A stretch of 64,000 nt of DNA from Vicinamibacteria bacterium (GTDB lineage: Bacteria > Acidobacteriota > Vicinamibacteria > Vicinamibacterales > UBA8438), in NCBI GenBank assembly GCA_022820825.1, contig JAJEEU010000001.1, positions 1-64,000 of the forward strand, given 5' to 3'. Below the pieces are notes generated by a model. The model searched no databases and had not been told where the DNA came from. It saw nothing but the letters and a program-made list of their open reading frames with translations. Of this stretch, positions 38,072 through 47,126 are shown one piece after another. Both the position numbers and the translations under genes were made by a program. The first letter of the stretch is position 1. Every line of letters begins with the position of its first letter.

Positions 38072-39149
38072 GCCGGCCGGGGACGCGCCGGAGCTGATCG
38101 ACTATTACTTCGAGCAGGGTTGGACGGACGGCCTGCCGGTGGTGCCGCCGACGCCCGAGCTGGTGGCCGCCATGGTCGCCGCGCTGGGCGGCGCGCCCGC
38201 TCACCTTGAAGCGCGCATCCCGCCGCGCTGGGGCAACCTGACGCGCGAGGTGCTCGCGATCAACCTGGTGTTGGCCGGCTGCCGGCCGGAGTACGGCCCG
38301 GTGGCGCGGGCCGCGCTGCTGGCGCTCACGAGCAGCCACTTCAACCTGCACGGCGTGCAGGCCACCACGCACATGGCCGCGCCGCTGGTCGTGGTCAACG
38401 GCCCGATCCGGAAGGACATCGGCCTCAACGCCGGAGCCAACGTGTTCGGCTCCGGCTGCCGCGCCAACGCGACGATCGGCCGCGCCATCCGGCTCGTGCT
38501 CCTCAACGTCGGCGGCGCCTGGCCGGGCGACCTCGACAAGAGCACGCTCGGCCATCCCGGCAAGTACACCTTCTGCATCGCCGAGAACGAGGAGGCCAGC
38601 CCCTGGCCGCCGTACCACGTGGAGCACGGCTACGCCCGGGGCGACAGCACCGTCTTCTGCATCGCCGCGGAAGGGCCGCACAGCGTCACCAACCACGTCG
38701 CCAACGATGCCGAAGGCATACTCGACAGCATCGCCTCGGCCATGAGCACCATCGCGCACAACAACGCCGTGAGCAGCGGCTCATGCGCGGTGGTCATCGG
38801 ACCGGAGCACGCGGCGACGATTGCCGGCAAGGGCTGGACGCGCGAGGACGTGCAACGCTACCTCTGGGAAAAGGCCGGCAACTCGTGGGATGCCGTGAGC
38901 TTCGGCGACCGCTACGGCAAGATCTACAACCGCAACCTGCCGGATTGGTACCCGCGCGAGGCGGGCGCGCGCATCCCGGTCGTCCCCGCCACCAACGACA
39001 TCCACCTGTTCGTCGCCGGCGGCCCGGCCGGACGGTTCTCGGCCTTCCTGCCGGGCTGGGGGCACATGACGTCGCCGGTGCTGCGCGCCATCGACGGCCG
39101 CCCGCCGGCCAACGCGAAGGACTGCACCGACGGCACCTGCGAGCTGTGA
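38058..39149 (+). CDS. Conserved protein of unknown function next to the UGSC gene
   Basis: A 363-residue protein without signal peptide or membrane segment. It begins with a helix and LIDYYFEQGWTDGLPVVPP and includes TTHMAAPLVVVNGPIRKDIG, FGSGCRANATIGRAIR and GHPGKYTFCIAENEEASPW; it ends in KDCTDGTCEL, a C-terminal cysteine pair (C-x4-C). I do not recognise an enzyme family. The start overlaps the preceding dehydrogenase gene by 14 bp (preceded by a GGGG stretch), so the two are translationally coupled, and the UGSC protein, the dehydrogenase and this protein probably act in one pathway. The terminal cysteines could be a thiol partner of the Sec protein; this is inference. Confidence 0.8.
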   Translation: MPPHEPAGDAPELIDYYFEQGWTDGLPVVPPTPELVAAMVAALGGAPAHLEARIPPRWGNLTREVLAINLVLAGCRPEYGPVARAALLALTSSHFNLHGVQATTHMAAPLVVVNGPIRKDIGLNAGANVFGSGCRANATIGRAIRLVLLNVGGAWPGDLDKSTLGHPGKYTFCIAENEEASPWPPYHVEHGYARGDSTVFCIAAEGPHSVTNHVANDAEGILDSIASAMSTIAHNNAVSSGSCAVVIGPEHAATIAGKGWTREDVQRYLWEKAGNSWDAVSFGDRYGKIYNRNLPDWYPREAGARIPVVPATNDIHLFVAGGPAGRFSAFLPGWGHMTSPVLRAIDGRPPANAKDCTDGTCEL

Positions 39150-39176
39150 CGGGGATTGCAGGCCAGCCGGGCTCGG

Positions 39177-39250
39177 TTACCCGCCCGCCATGGCGCCGAC
39201 GATGAGGTACGGCTCGTCGCCCGCGGCGACGGGCTCGGGCAGGGGCCGCG
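39177..39250 (-). pseudogene. Fragment of the 3' end of a MoaD-like gene (left flank of the island)
   Basis: On the minus strand it encodes [18 protein letters not shown] followed by TAA, the same C-terminal peptide as the intact MoaD-like gene at 44973-45269. The rest of the gene is missing. It marks one end of the island between 39187 and 45042. Confidence 0.75.
39187..39246 (+). repeat. Left 60-bp direct repeat of the island (attachment-site-like)
   Basis: Identical at 59 of 60 positions to 44983-45042, in the same orientation, 5.8 kb away. The repeat is the 3' end of a MoaD-like gene. This is what would be expected of an integration target whose gene end is restored by the incoming DNA, but no integrase is seen between the repeats. 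Confidence 0.85.
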
Positions 39251-39258
39251 ACTCACTC

Positions 39259-39287
39259 TTGACAACAGAACTGTTTGCAGACATTAT
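39259..39287 (+). promoter_or_regulatory. Promoter of the island ATPase operon
   Basis: TTGACA (39259-39264), 17-bp spacer, CATTAT (39282-39287; 4/6). The surroundings are much richer in A and T than the chromosome. It lies 32 bp upstream of the GTG start at 39319. Confidence 0.6.
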
Positions 39288-39293
39288 TGATGG

Positions 39294-39307
39294 CAACAAT
39301 ATTGTTG
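39294..39307. promoter_or_regulatory. Perfect 14-bp palindrome, candidate operator
   Basis: CAACAATATTGTTG is perfectly self-complementary. It lies directly after the -10 element and just before the GTG start at 39319, in the region where a repressor would block transcription. No regulator gene was recognised in the island. Confidence 0.6.
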
Positions 39308-39318
39308 GAGCTTAAAAA

Positions 39319-40590
39319 GTGACCGGATTAAAGAAAGCTGGATCGAACTGGGTCGATGGAGATCGCTTCTTCGACCGGCACGCTGAGCTCAACGTGCTCA
39401 TGGAAAGAGTGCAGAACGGTACCCATACCTTGCTGACCGCACAACGACGGATGGGCAAGACGAGCTTGGTTCGTGAACTGTTACGCCGCCTGGAAGCCGA
39501 GGGGAGTTTCGAGACAGTCTTCGTCGATCTGGAGGACGTTCGCACGGCCGCGGATGCCGTCGTCGAGATCGGGGTCGAGTCACGCCACGTGCATGGTGCG
39601 TGGGACCGAATCAAAGCCGGGTTCGGCAACGTCTTGCGAACGGTCGAGGGTCGGGTGGATACGCTGGACATCGGCGAGGTGCGCGTGAAGCTGCGTGCAG
39701 GGATCGACCACGGAACCTGGCGGCAAAAGGGCGACGACGTCTGTGCGGCGCTGGCCAACAACGAGCGGCCGGTAGTGCTTGCACTCGATGAGCTTCCAAT
39801 CCTCGTCAACCGGATGCTCAAGGACCATGACCATCAGATCATGTCTCAGGGAAAGCAGGATGTCGACGAGCTACTAAGCTGGCTGCGTAAGATCGGCCAG
39901 GAATACCGAGAGAAAATATGCCTGATTCTCTCAGGCAGCATAGGTCTGGAGCCGATCCTGCACCAGGCGGGACTCAGTGCACACGCCAACATCTTCTCAC
40001 CCCTGGACCTGAAGCCTTGGGACGAAAAGACCGCGCTCGGCTGTCTCGCCGCGCTCGCGGAGACATGCGGCCTGGACCTACCCCTCGCCGCGCGCCAGCA
40101 GATGTGCCGCCGGCTGCGGTGCCTCGTTCCCCACCACGTGCAGCGGTTCTTCGACAGCCTCGACGAGGACCTGCGTTTGGACAGTCGGCGTCAAGCCTCG
40201 CTCGAAGACGTGGAGCGTGTGTACACCAGTGAGATGCTCGGCATTCGCGGGCAGGCTGATCTGGATCACTACGAGAGCCGGCTGAAGCTGGTTCTCGGAC
40301 GCGATGGATATCGGGCCGCACTCTCGCTGCTGACCGAAGCTGCGGTCAATGACGGAGTGCTACCACGCGCCGCCATCGACCGGTATACCGAGCAGTTTCG
40401 GACTTGGGCGGTAACCGATCGTCCGGTGCCAATTGGCGAAGTACTTCGGGTGCTGGAACACGACGGGTATCTGGAGCCACGAGGAGACGGCTACCGTTTC
40501 GTCTCGGGCCTACTTGAGGATTGGTGGCGTGCCCGACATGGCCGACATTTCATACCTGTCGAGCGTCGCTCGGGCTTGCAGGGAGCATGA
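39319..40590 (+). CDS. AAA/STAND-type ATPase of the island
   Basis: A 423-residue P-loop ATPase. Walker A is AQRRMGKTSL (residues 41-50), Walker B is VVLALDELPIL (near 150-160), and SGSIGLEPILHQAGLSAHAN is a sensor-like region. The last ~150 residues look like winged-helix repeats (ALSLLTEAAVNDGVLPR, IGEVLRVLEHDGYLEPRG). It resembles the broad archaeal-ATPase/STAND group; no enzymatic domain is attached. The GTG start has GGAG upstream. It overlaps the next gene by 53 bp, so the two proteins are probably made together. Function unknown; a role in phage defence or another conflict system is possible. Confidence 0.8.
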   Translation: MTGLKKAGSNWVDGDRFFDRHAELNVLMERVQNGTHTLLTAQRRMGKTSLVRELLRRLEAEGSFETVFVDLEDVRTAADAVVEIGVESRHVHGAWDRIKAGFGNVLRTVEGRVDTLDIGEVRVKLRAGIDHGTWRQKGDDVCAALANNERPVVLALDELPILVNRMLKDHDHQIMSQGKQDVDELLSWLRKIGQEYREKICLILSGSIGLEPILHQAGLSAHANIFSPLDLKPWDEKTALGCLAALAETCGLDLPLAARQQMCRRLRCLVPHHVQRFFDSLDEDLRLDSRRQASLEDVERVYTSEMLGIRGQADLDHYESRLKLVLGRDGYRAALSLLTEAAVNDGVLPRAAIDRYTEQFRTWAVTDRPVPIGEVLRVLEHDGYLEPRGDGYRFVSGLLEDWWRARHGRHFIPVERRSGLQGA

Positions 40591-43500
40591 CGCGATGGCC
40601 CCACCCGCGCGCAAGTTCAACCCGGGGTTTCTCACTGACGATGAGCTGGTGGCGTCGTACTGCGTGCGAACAACGGAGTTCGAGATGCTCGGCGAGATTC
40701 TGCGCGAGTGCACCGGACACTCGAACCCGCACCAACTCGTGATCGGCCCGAGAGGCAGCGGGAAAACGAGCCTGCTTCTGCGCGTCGCGGCTGAAGCAAG
40801 GCGGCACACTGCCCTATCAACGCGCTATTTCCCGGTCACATTTGCGGAGGAGAGCTACGAGGTTGGGACAGCCGGTGAGTTCTGGTTGGAGTGTCTCACC
40901 CATCTGGCGGCTCAGGCGTCGCGCGGGAACGACGGCCCAGACCTGGACGGCACGGTGCAGGAATTGCGAACAATCCGCGACGACCAAATTCTGTCCGATC
41001 GTTGTCTTGGCGCGCTGCTGGACTTCGCCGACCGGGAGGGCAAGCGGCTCGTGCTGTTGGTAGAGAACCTGAACATGTTGTTCGGGGATATGGCCGATCC
41101 GGACGCGGGTTGGCGGTTGCGGAAGGTCCTTCAGACCGAGCCGCGGATCATCGTGTTCGCGAGCGCTACCAGCCGATTCGACGAGATCGACCATCCGGAC
41201 CGCGCCCTGTACGACCTCTTCCGGATCCGTACGCTGCACCCCCTTGACACGAAACAATGTGCCGTGCTGTGGGAAACGGTTTCCGGCCGCCCGCCAGAAT
41301 CAGCAGCTGTTCGTTCGCTGGAAATTCTCACCGGCGGGAGCCCTCGCTTGATCTCGATCGTGGCCAGTTTCGGCGCCGGATTGTCGTTCCGCGACCTGAT
41401 GGCCCATCTACTAGATCTCGTCGACGACCACACAGAGTACTTCAAGGGACACCTCGAATCGCTTCCGCCACAGGAACGGCGTGTCTATCTCGCGCTCGCC
41501 GCGCTGTGGAAGCCGGCGACGACCCGGGAGATCGCAGACCAGGCCCGGCTCGAAACCAGCACGTGCAGCGCCCAGCTTGCGCGCCTCGGCGAGCGCGGGG
41601 TCGTCCGAGTTGCGGGCGGCAGCGCGCGACGCAAGCAGTACTACCTGACCGAGCGCCTGTACAACATCTACTACTTGCTGCGGCGCCGGCGTGGGCCGGA
41701 CCGGTTCGTGGATGGACTAATCCACTTCATGGAGGCGTGTTATTCGCCGCCCGAGCTGAAGGACATCAGCGCTCGGATGGTCCGTGACGCGGCCGGACTC
41801 GCTGCGGAGCTGCGGTCGCTGCACCGGATCGTACTTAAGGGATTGATGGAATCGCCGAGCCTAGCAGCGTACCGCGACGAGTTATTGGAGATGATGCCCG
41901 CGGGTTTCGTAGCGGTTTCCGGTCGGGGCTCGACACCAGCGGAAGTAGCGCAAACGACTGCGGAAATGGCGGTGGGAATCGATCGCGCGGAGCCGTCTCA
42001 AGGAGGTACAGGCGAGTCGGCCGCGAGGGCGGCGAGGGAACTCTTCGAAAACGCTCTGAATGTCCGGAACGGTGCGGAAGATACCGTGGCGGCCTACGAA
42101 GAGGTGATCTGTCGCTTCGGAGAGAGTGAGAACCACGCTGTTCTGAGGTGGGTCGCCAAGGCTCTTGTGAACAAAGGGGCCGCGCTCGGTGCGCTAGACC
42201 GTCCGCAGGACGCACTGGAGGTCTGTGACGAGGTAGTCCGTCGTTTCGGAGAGAGTGACATCCCGAGCCTTCGCGAGTCGGTTGCGAGCGCCCTCTTGAA
42301 CAGAGGGAAGCCCCTCGACGCGCTGAACCGTTTGCACGACGTCATTGAAACCTGCGACGAGGTCGTCCGTCGCTTCGGCGAAAGTGACACGCCTGCTCTC
42401 CTTGAATCGGTTGCGACCGCTCTCGTGAACAGAGGGATCGGCCTAAATGCGCTGAACCGACCGCAGGACGCGCTGGAGTCGTACGACCAGGTAATCCGCC
42501 GTTTCGGGAAAAGTGAGGGTCCCGCCGTTCTGGAGCAGGTCGCTACGGCTCTTGTGAACAAAGGAGCCACCCTCGGCATGCTGAACCAACGGCAGGACGC
42601 ACTGGAGATGTATGACGAGGTAGTCCGTCGTTTTGGAGAGAGCGATTCCCCCGGACTCCAGGAGTCGGTTGCGACCGCCCTCGTGAACAGAGGGGCCACC
42701 CTAGGCACAATGAACCGGCCGCAGGATGTGCTGGAGGTCTGCGATGAAGTAGTCCGTCGTTTCGGAGAAAAAGAGACTCCCGCTCTTCTCGCGTCGGTTG
42801 CGACCGCTCTCGTGAATAGAGGCTTTGCCCTCGCCGCGCTGGACCGGCCGCAGGAGGCACTGGAGGGCTGCGACGAGGTGGTCCGTCGGTTCGGGAAGAA
42901 CGATTCCCCGGAACTTCTGGAACCGGTTGCGACCGCTCTCGTGAACAGAGCAGGCGCTCTTGGCGCGCTGAACCGGCCGCAGGAGGCGTTGGAGGCCTGC
43001 GATGAGGTTGTCCGTCGGTTCGGGAAAAGCGATTCCCCGGGACTATTGAGGTCGGTCGCGACCGCCCTCGTGAACAAGGGAGGCGCTCTCAGCGCGCTGA
43101 ACCGGCCGCAGGACGCGGTGAGCGCCTGCGACGAGGTGGTCCGACGCTTCGGGGAAAGTGAAATTCCCGCCGTTCTGGAGAGAGTCGCGCAGGCTCTTGT
43201 CGACAAAGGGGCTGCTCTCGGCGCGCTGAACCGACCACAGGATGTGCTGGAGACCTTCGACGAAGTGGTCCGCCGCTTTGGAGAGAGTGAGAATCCCGCC
43301 GTTCTGGAGTGGGTCGCGAAGGCTCTCCTGAACAGAGCAGGCGCTCTTGGCGCGTTGAATCGGCCGCAGGGGGAGCTGGAGTCTTGCGACGAGGTCGTGC
43401 GTCGTTTCGAGAAGAGTGAGACGCCTGCTCTTCTGGAGTCCGTTGCGACTGCCCTCACGAACAAAGGGGTTGCTCTAGCCGCGCTGAACCGGCCGCAGGA

Positions 43501-44296
43501 GGCATTGGAGGCCTGCGACGAGGTGGTTCGCCTCTTCGGAGAGAGCGACACTCCGGCTCTCCTGCGCTCGGTTGCGACTGCCCTCGTGAATAGAGCAGGC
43601 GCTCTTAGCGCGCTGAACCGGCCGCAGGATGCGTTGGAGGCCTGCGATGAGGTGGTCCGTCGTTTCGGCGAAAATGAGAATCCCATCGTTCTGGAGAGGG
43701 TAGCGACCGCCCTCGCCAACAAAGGATACGTCCTCGGCGCGCTGAGTCGGCCACAGGATGCACTCAACGCCTACAATGAAGTGGTCCGCCGCTTCGTTGA
43801 TAGCGAGATTGCTGCACTACGCATGAGTGCGAGCGCAGCACTGCTCGGGCGAGCAGACATCGAGATAAAGAGCCGTCAACACGAGAGGGCATCCGAGACG
43901 GCCACACGGGTTATCGAACAGCCCGGGGGCGTGCCGGAACAGCTCTTCCAGGGCCACGCTATCCGGGCCAGGGCAATCCTCGCAAGTGGCGGCGACCCGT
44001 CCGCGAGCGAGCAGGACATCGAAGCGGTTCTTGCGCTTCTCCGGGAGTTGGGTCCTATCCCCCGGGAGGCCATAATGGCCCTGCTGGAGTTCAGCGTCGC
44101 TCTTGGGCCACAGCGCATGTGCGAGCTCATCCAAGCATCGCCGTCACCGCATCTTCTGTTGCCGTTGAAGACGGCACTGGAACGGGAGCTTGGACTTGAG
44201 CCCCGAGTGGCACGCGAGGTTGCTGAAGTTGCTCAGGACATCCAGGAGATGTTGGCAACGCTGAGAGCGAACCGAAGGGGCGAGTCGTCGGCCTGA
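40538..44296 (+). CDS. STAND-like ATPase with a long TPR-like repeat array
   Basis: A 1252-residue protein. Walker A is GPRGSGKTS (residues 70-78); the Walker B strand is LVLLVEN (171-177), with glutamate in place of the first aspartate. A winged-helix segment follows (REIADQARLETSTCSAQLARLGERG). Residues ~505-1105 are about 14 repeats of 43 residues with the consensus CDEVVRRFGESDxP-LLxSVATALVNRG-xLxALNRPQD, a TPR-like helical array. The layout (NTPase, winged helix, repeats) is that of STAND signalling ATPases that sense a ligand with the repeats. No effector domain is recognised. Start at the ATG at 40538; earlier in-frame starts are less likely. Confidence 0.82.
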   Translation: MADISYLSSVARACREHDAMAPPARKFNPGFLTDDELVASYCVRTTEFEMLGEILRECTGHSNPHQLVIGPRGSGKTSLLLRVAAEARRHTALSTRYFPVTFAEESYEVGTAGEFWLECLTHLAAQASRGNDGPDLDGTVQELRTIRDDQILSDRCLGALLDFADREGKRLVLLVENLNMLFGDMADPDAGWRLRKVLQTEPRIIVFASATSRFDEIDHPDRALYDLFRIRTLHPLDTKQCAVLWETVSGRPPESAAVRSLEILTGGSPRLISIVASFGAGLSFRDLMAHLLDLVDDHTEYFKGHLESLPPQERRVYLALAALWKPATTREIADQARLETSTCSAQLARLGERGVVRVAGGSARRKQYYLTERLYNIYYLLRRRRGPDRFVDGLIHFMEACYSPPELKDISARMVRDAAGLAAELRSLHRIVLKGLMESPSLAAYRDELLEMMPAGFVAVSGRGSTPAEVAQTTAEMAVGIDRAEPSQGGTGESAARAARELFENALNVRNGAEDTVAAYEEVICRFGESENHAVLRWVAKALVNKGAALGALDRPQDALEVCDEVVRRFGESDIPSLRESVASALLNRGKPLDALNRLHDVIETCDEVVRRFGESDTPALLESVATALVNRGIGLNALNRPQDALESYDQVIRRFGKSEGPAVLEQVATALVNKGATLGMLNQRQDALEMYDEVVRRFGESDSPGLQESVATALVNRGATLGTMNRPQDVLEVCDEVVRRFGEKETPALLASVATALVNRGFALAALDRPQEALEGCDEVVRRFGKNDSPELLEPVATALVNRAGALGALNRPQEALEACDEVVRRFGKSDSPGLLRSVATALVNKGGALSALNRPQDAVSACDEVVRRFGESEIPAVLERVAQALVDKGAALGALNRPQDVLETFDEVVRRFGESENPAVLEWVAKALLNRAGALGALNRPQGELESCDEVVRRFEKSETPALLESVATALTNKGVALAALNRPQEALEACDEVVRLFGESDTPALLRSVATALVNRAGALSALNRPQDALEACDEVVRRFGENENPIVLERVATALANKGYVLGALSRPQDALNAYNEVVRRFVDSEIAALRMSASAALLGRADIEIKSRQHERASETATRVIEQPGGVPEQLFQGHAIRARAILASGGDPSASEQDIEAVLALLRELGPIPREAIMALLEFSVALGPQRMCELIQASPSPHLLLPLKTALERELGLEPRVAREVAEVAQDIQEMLATLRANRRGESSA
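42060..43860 (+). repeat. About 14 tandem 129-bp repeats inside the TPR ATPase gene
   Basis: The units are in frame, 129 bp each, and differ mainly by substitutions. The motif encoding RRFG recurs from about 42,113 to 43,787 at near-constant spacing. Such arrays change length by recombination. Confidence 0.85.
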
Positions 44297-44583
44297 CCGC
44301 AAAAGGACATCGGCGGATCGCAAACTCGGCGGCTTGTCTTGCGAACCGGATGCTCGCCGACTGCTCAACCGTGTGCGACGGAGTCCAGCTCGGTGACCGT
44401 GTCACGCAGGGCCATCAAGGCGACCTGCTTGGGGTTTGTCTCGCCGGTTTCGACCCGTCGCTCGGTGATGCCAACGTCCTCCAGCCGTACGTGATTGCCT
44501 GTGGACACGTCTCGATTGGCGACGGCATGCGTGAACTGTAGGATGCACCTTGACGGTGACTTCAGAGAATCCTGAGGAATGAA
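44297..44583. other. Non-coding stretch inside the island
   Basis: No supported gene. A 78-residue open frame on the minus strand (44601-44365) encodes peptides such as VRLEDVGITERRVETGE that look protein-like and could be a remnant, but it has no recognisable start signal or family. Confidence 0.4.
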
Positions 44584-44976
44584 ATGAAGATTTCGTTCCA
44601 AGACCAGCTAGCCAGAATTCGCACACGCATGGGGCAACGATCGGCTGAATTGTCTGCCACACCTGAACAAAATGAAGCCAAACGGAAATTCGGCAGGATA
44701 TTTCAGTTTGCACACACTTCACGCAGGCTCGCCGAAAGGGAGTTAGAAATTGATCGGGAAGCGATTCGACCATACCTGCTCCAACTAACTGGTGACCGTG
44801 CGAGTTTGTTCGACAACAAGAGGAATATCTACATCCCCATTGTCAGAAAGAAGAAGAAGAACCGTGCCGATGATTGGTACTGCGTTACCGCATACAAAGT
44901 ACACGACGAAGCAGAGGCTCGACGGAAGGCCACCAAGGAAAATTGTCAGTTAATCGTATTCAACACGGAATCCTAG
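44584..44976 (+). CDS. Small protein of unknown function at the right end of the island
   Basis: A 130-residue, lysine and arginine-rich soluble protein ([20 protein letters not shown]...). Its codons are clearly richer in A and T than those of neighbouring chromosomal genes, which supports foreign origin. GAGGA lies upstream of the ATG. The TAG stop overlaps the stop of the convergent MoaD-like gene in the shared bases CTAG, so the gene ends exactly at the island edge. No family is recognised. Confidence 0.65.
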   Translation: MKISFQDQLARIRTRMGQRSAELSATPEQNEAKRKFGRIFQFAHTSRRLAERELEIDREAIRPYLLQLTGDRASLFDNKRNIYIPIVRKKKKNRADDWYCVTAYKVHDEAEARRKATKENCQLIVFNTES

Positions 44977-45265
44977 CCGCCTGCCATGGCGCCGACGATG
45001 AGGTACGGCTCGTCGCCCGCGGCGACGGGCGCGGGCAGGGGCGCGTCGGGCGCCTCGTGCGACAGGTCCTGCTCGCAGGCGAAGAACCTTATGAAAGGCC
45101 GGCGGCGCTGCGTCGCGTAATCGCGGATGGTGCCGCGCAGCGCCGGGTAGTCCGCTTCCAGCGCGTCGATCACGGCGCGCTGCGTGACGTCCCCCTCGAC
45201 GTCGAGCGTTATCTCGCGCTCGACGCGGGCCAGGGTGCACAGCGGCGCCGGCAGCACCACGCGGA

Positions 45266-45269
<4 letters not shown>
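44973..45269 (-). CDS. MoaD/ThiS-family ubiquitin-like protein
   Basis: A 98-residue beta-grasp protein. The pattern [25 protein letters not shown], then [18 protein letters not shown] and the C-terminal Gly-Gly (LIVGAMAGG) is that of MoaD/ThiS proteins, which are adenylated and thiocarboxylated at the last glycine to deliver sulfur. The start overlaps the stop of the BNR gene by four bases (ATGA), an association I know from other genomes without a known function. Its 3' end is duplicated at 39177-39250. Confidence 0.88.
44983..45042 (+). repeat. Right 60-bp direct repeat of the island
   Basis: The partner of 39187-39246 (59/60 identical), inside the 3' end of the intact MoaD-like gene. The two repeats enclose the island. 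Confidence 0.85.
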
Positions 45270-46381
<1,112 letters not shown>

Positions 46382-46555
46382 TGCACGTTGCCCTTTCGCG
46401 CCAGTTGCCGGCGGCCTCGCCGCAGCCGCGACGGACGGCGGCCGGGCGTTAACCCATCTCGCAGGTTAGCAGAAAGCCGCCTTGCGTATAGTGCGGGCGC
46501 CAGCCCGCGCCGGCGTTGCACCGGCGGCGCGCATGCTGCACACTGAACCGGATAC

Positions 46556-47119
46556 ATGGCTGGTCCAAGCGAACGGCGGCTGCCGGACGGACGCATCGTC
46601 TACGACCCGCGGGGAACCGTCACGGCGGATCCGCTGCCGCCCGCGCCGCGTCCGGCTGCGCTGGACGGCCTCCGCCTGGGCGTACTCGACAACACGAAGT
46701 GGAACGCGTCGAAGCTGCTGCGGCAGGTCGTCGCCTGCCTGGAAGCCGACCTGACGTTCGCCGGCGTCAGCCACTATGCGAAGTCGAGCTTCTCGCGGCC
46801 GGCGCCCGCGGAGCTGCTGGACCGGATCGCGGCGGAGAGCACCGCCGTGATCACGGCGATCGGCGATTGAGGCTCCTGCACGTCGTGCAGTCTGCACGAC
46901 GCGGTCGAGCTGGAACGGCGCGGCGTCCCCGCCGCCGTGATCGTGACGGATGCGTTCCTGCACGAAGCCGACCTGCAGCGCACCGCGCTCGGCGCGGAGC
47001 TGCTCGAGCCGGTCGTCATACCGCACCCGCTCAGCACCCTGACGTCCGGGGAGATTGCGGCCCGCGCCGCCGCAGCGGCCGCGGGAATCAGAAAGGTCCT
47101 CACCGGCGGCGCGTTATGA
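46556..47119 (+). CDS. Second UGSC-family selenoprotein (in-frame UGA at 46868-46870)
   Basis: Read through one in-frame TGA it encodes 187 residues with selenocysteine at position 105 in the context AIGD-U-GSCTSCSLHD. The N-terminal half (LDGLRLGVLDNTKWNASKLL) differs from the first UGSC protein in detail but occupies the same place, and the C-terminal half (VELERRGVPAAVIVTDAFL) aligns with it well. The same hairpin follows the UGA. The gene ends just before a LarA-like gene, suggesting one transcript. Both copies keep the Cys two residues after the U-G-S, so a Sec/Cys redox pair is likely; the substrate is unknown. Confidence 0.9.
46882..46900 (+). promoter_or_regulatory. SECIS-like hairpin after the UGA of the second UGSC gene
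   Basis: GTCGTGC (46882-46888), loop AGTCT, GCACGAC (46894-46900). The stem is identical to that of the first UGSC gene and lies at the same distance (18 nt) from the UGA; only one loop base differs. Confidence 0.7.
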
Positions 47120-47126
47120 TCTCGGC

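Noticed and set aside
39150-39318. A tRNA gene as the island attachment site
   Set aside because: No tRNA-like arms or T-loop sequence; the repeated DNA is the end of a MoaD-like gene.
42060-43860. Regular repeats considered as a CRISPR array
   Set aside because: The period is 129 bp, in frame throughout, and the units are diverged protein-coding repeats.
44365-44601. 78-residue minus-strand frame inside the island
   Set aside because: Protein-like in part but no ribosome binding site, family or conserved start; kept only as a possible remnant.
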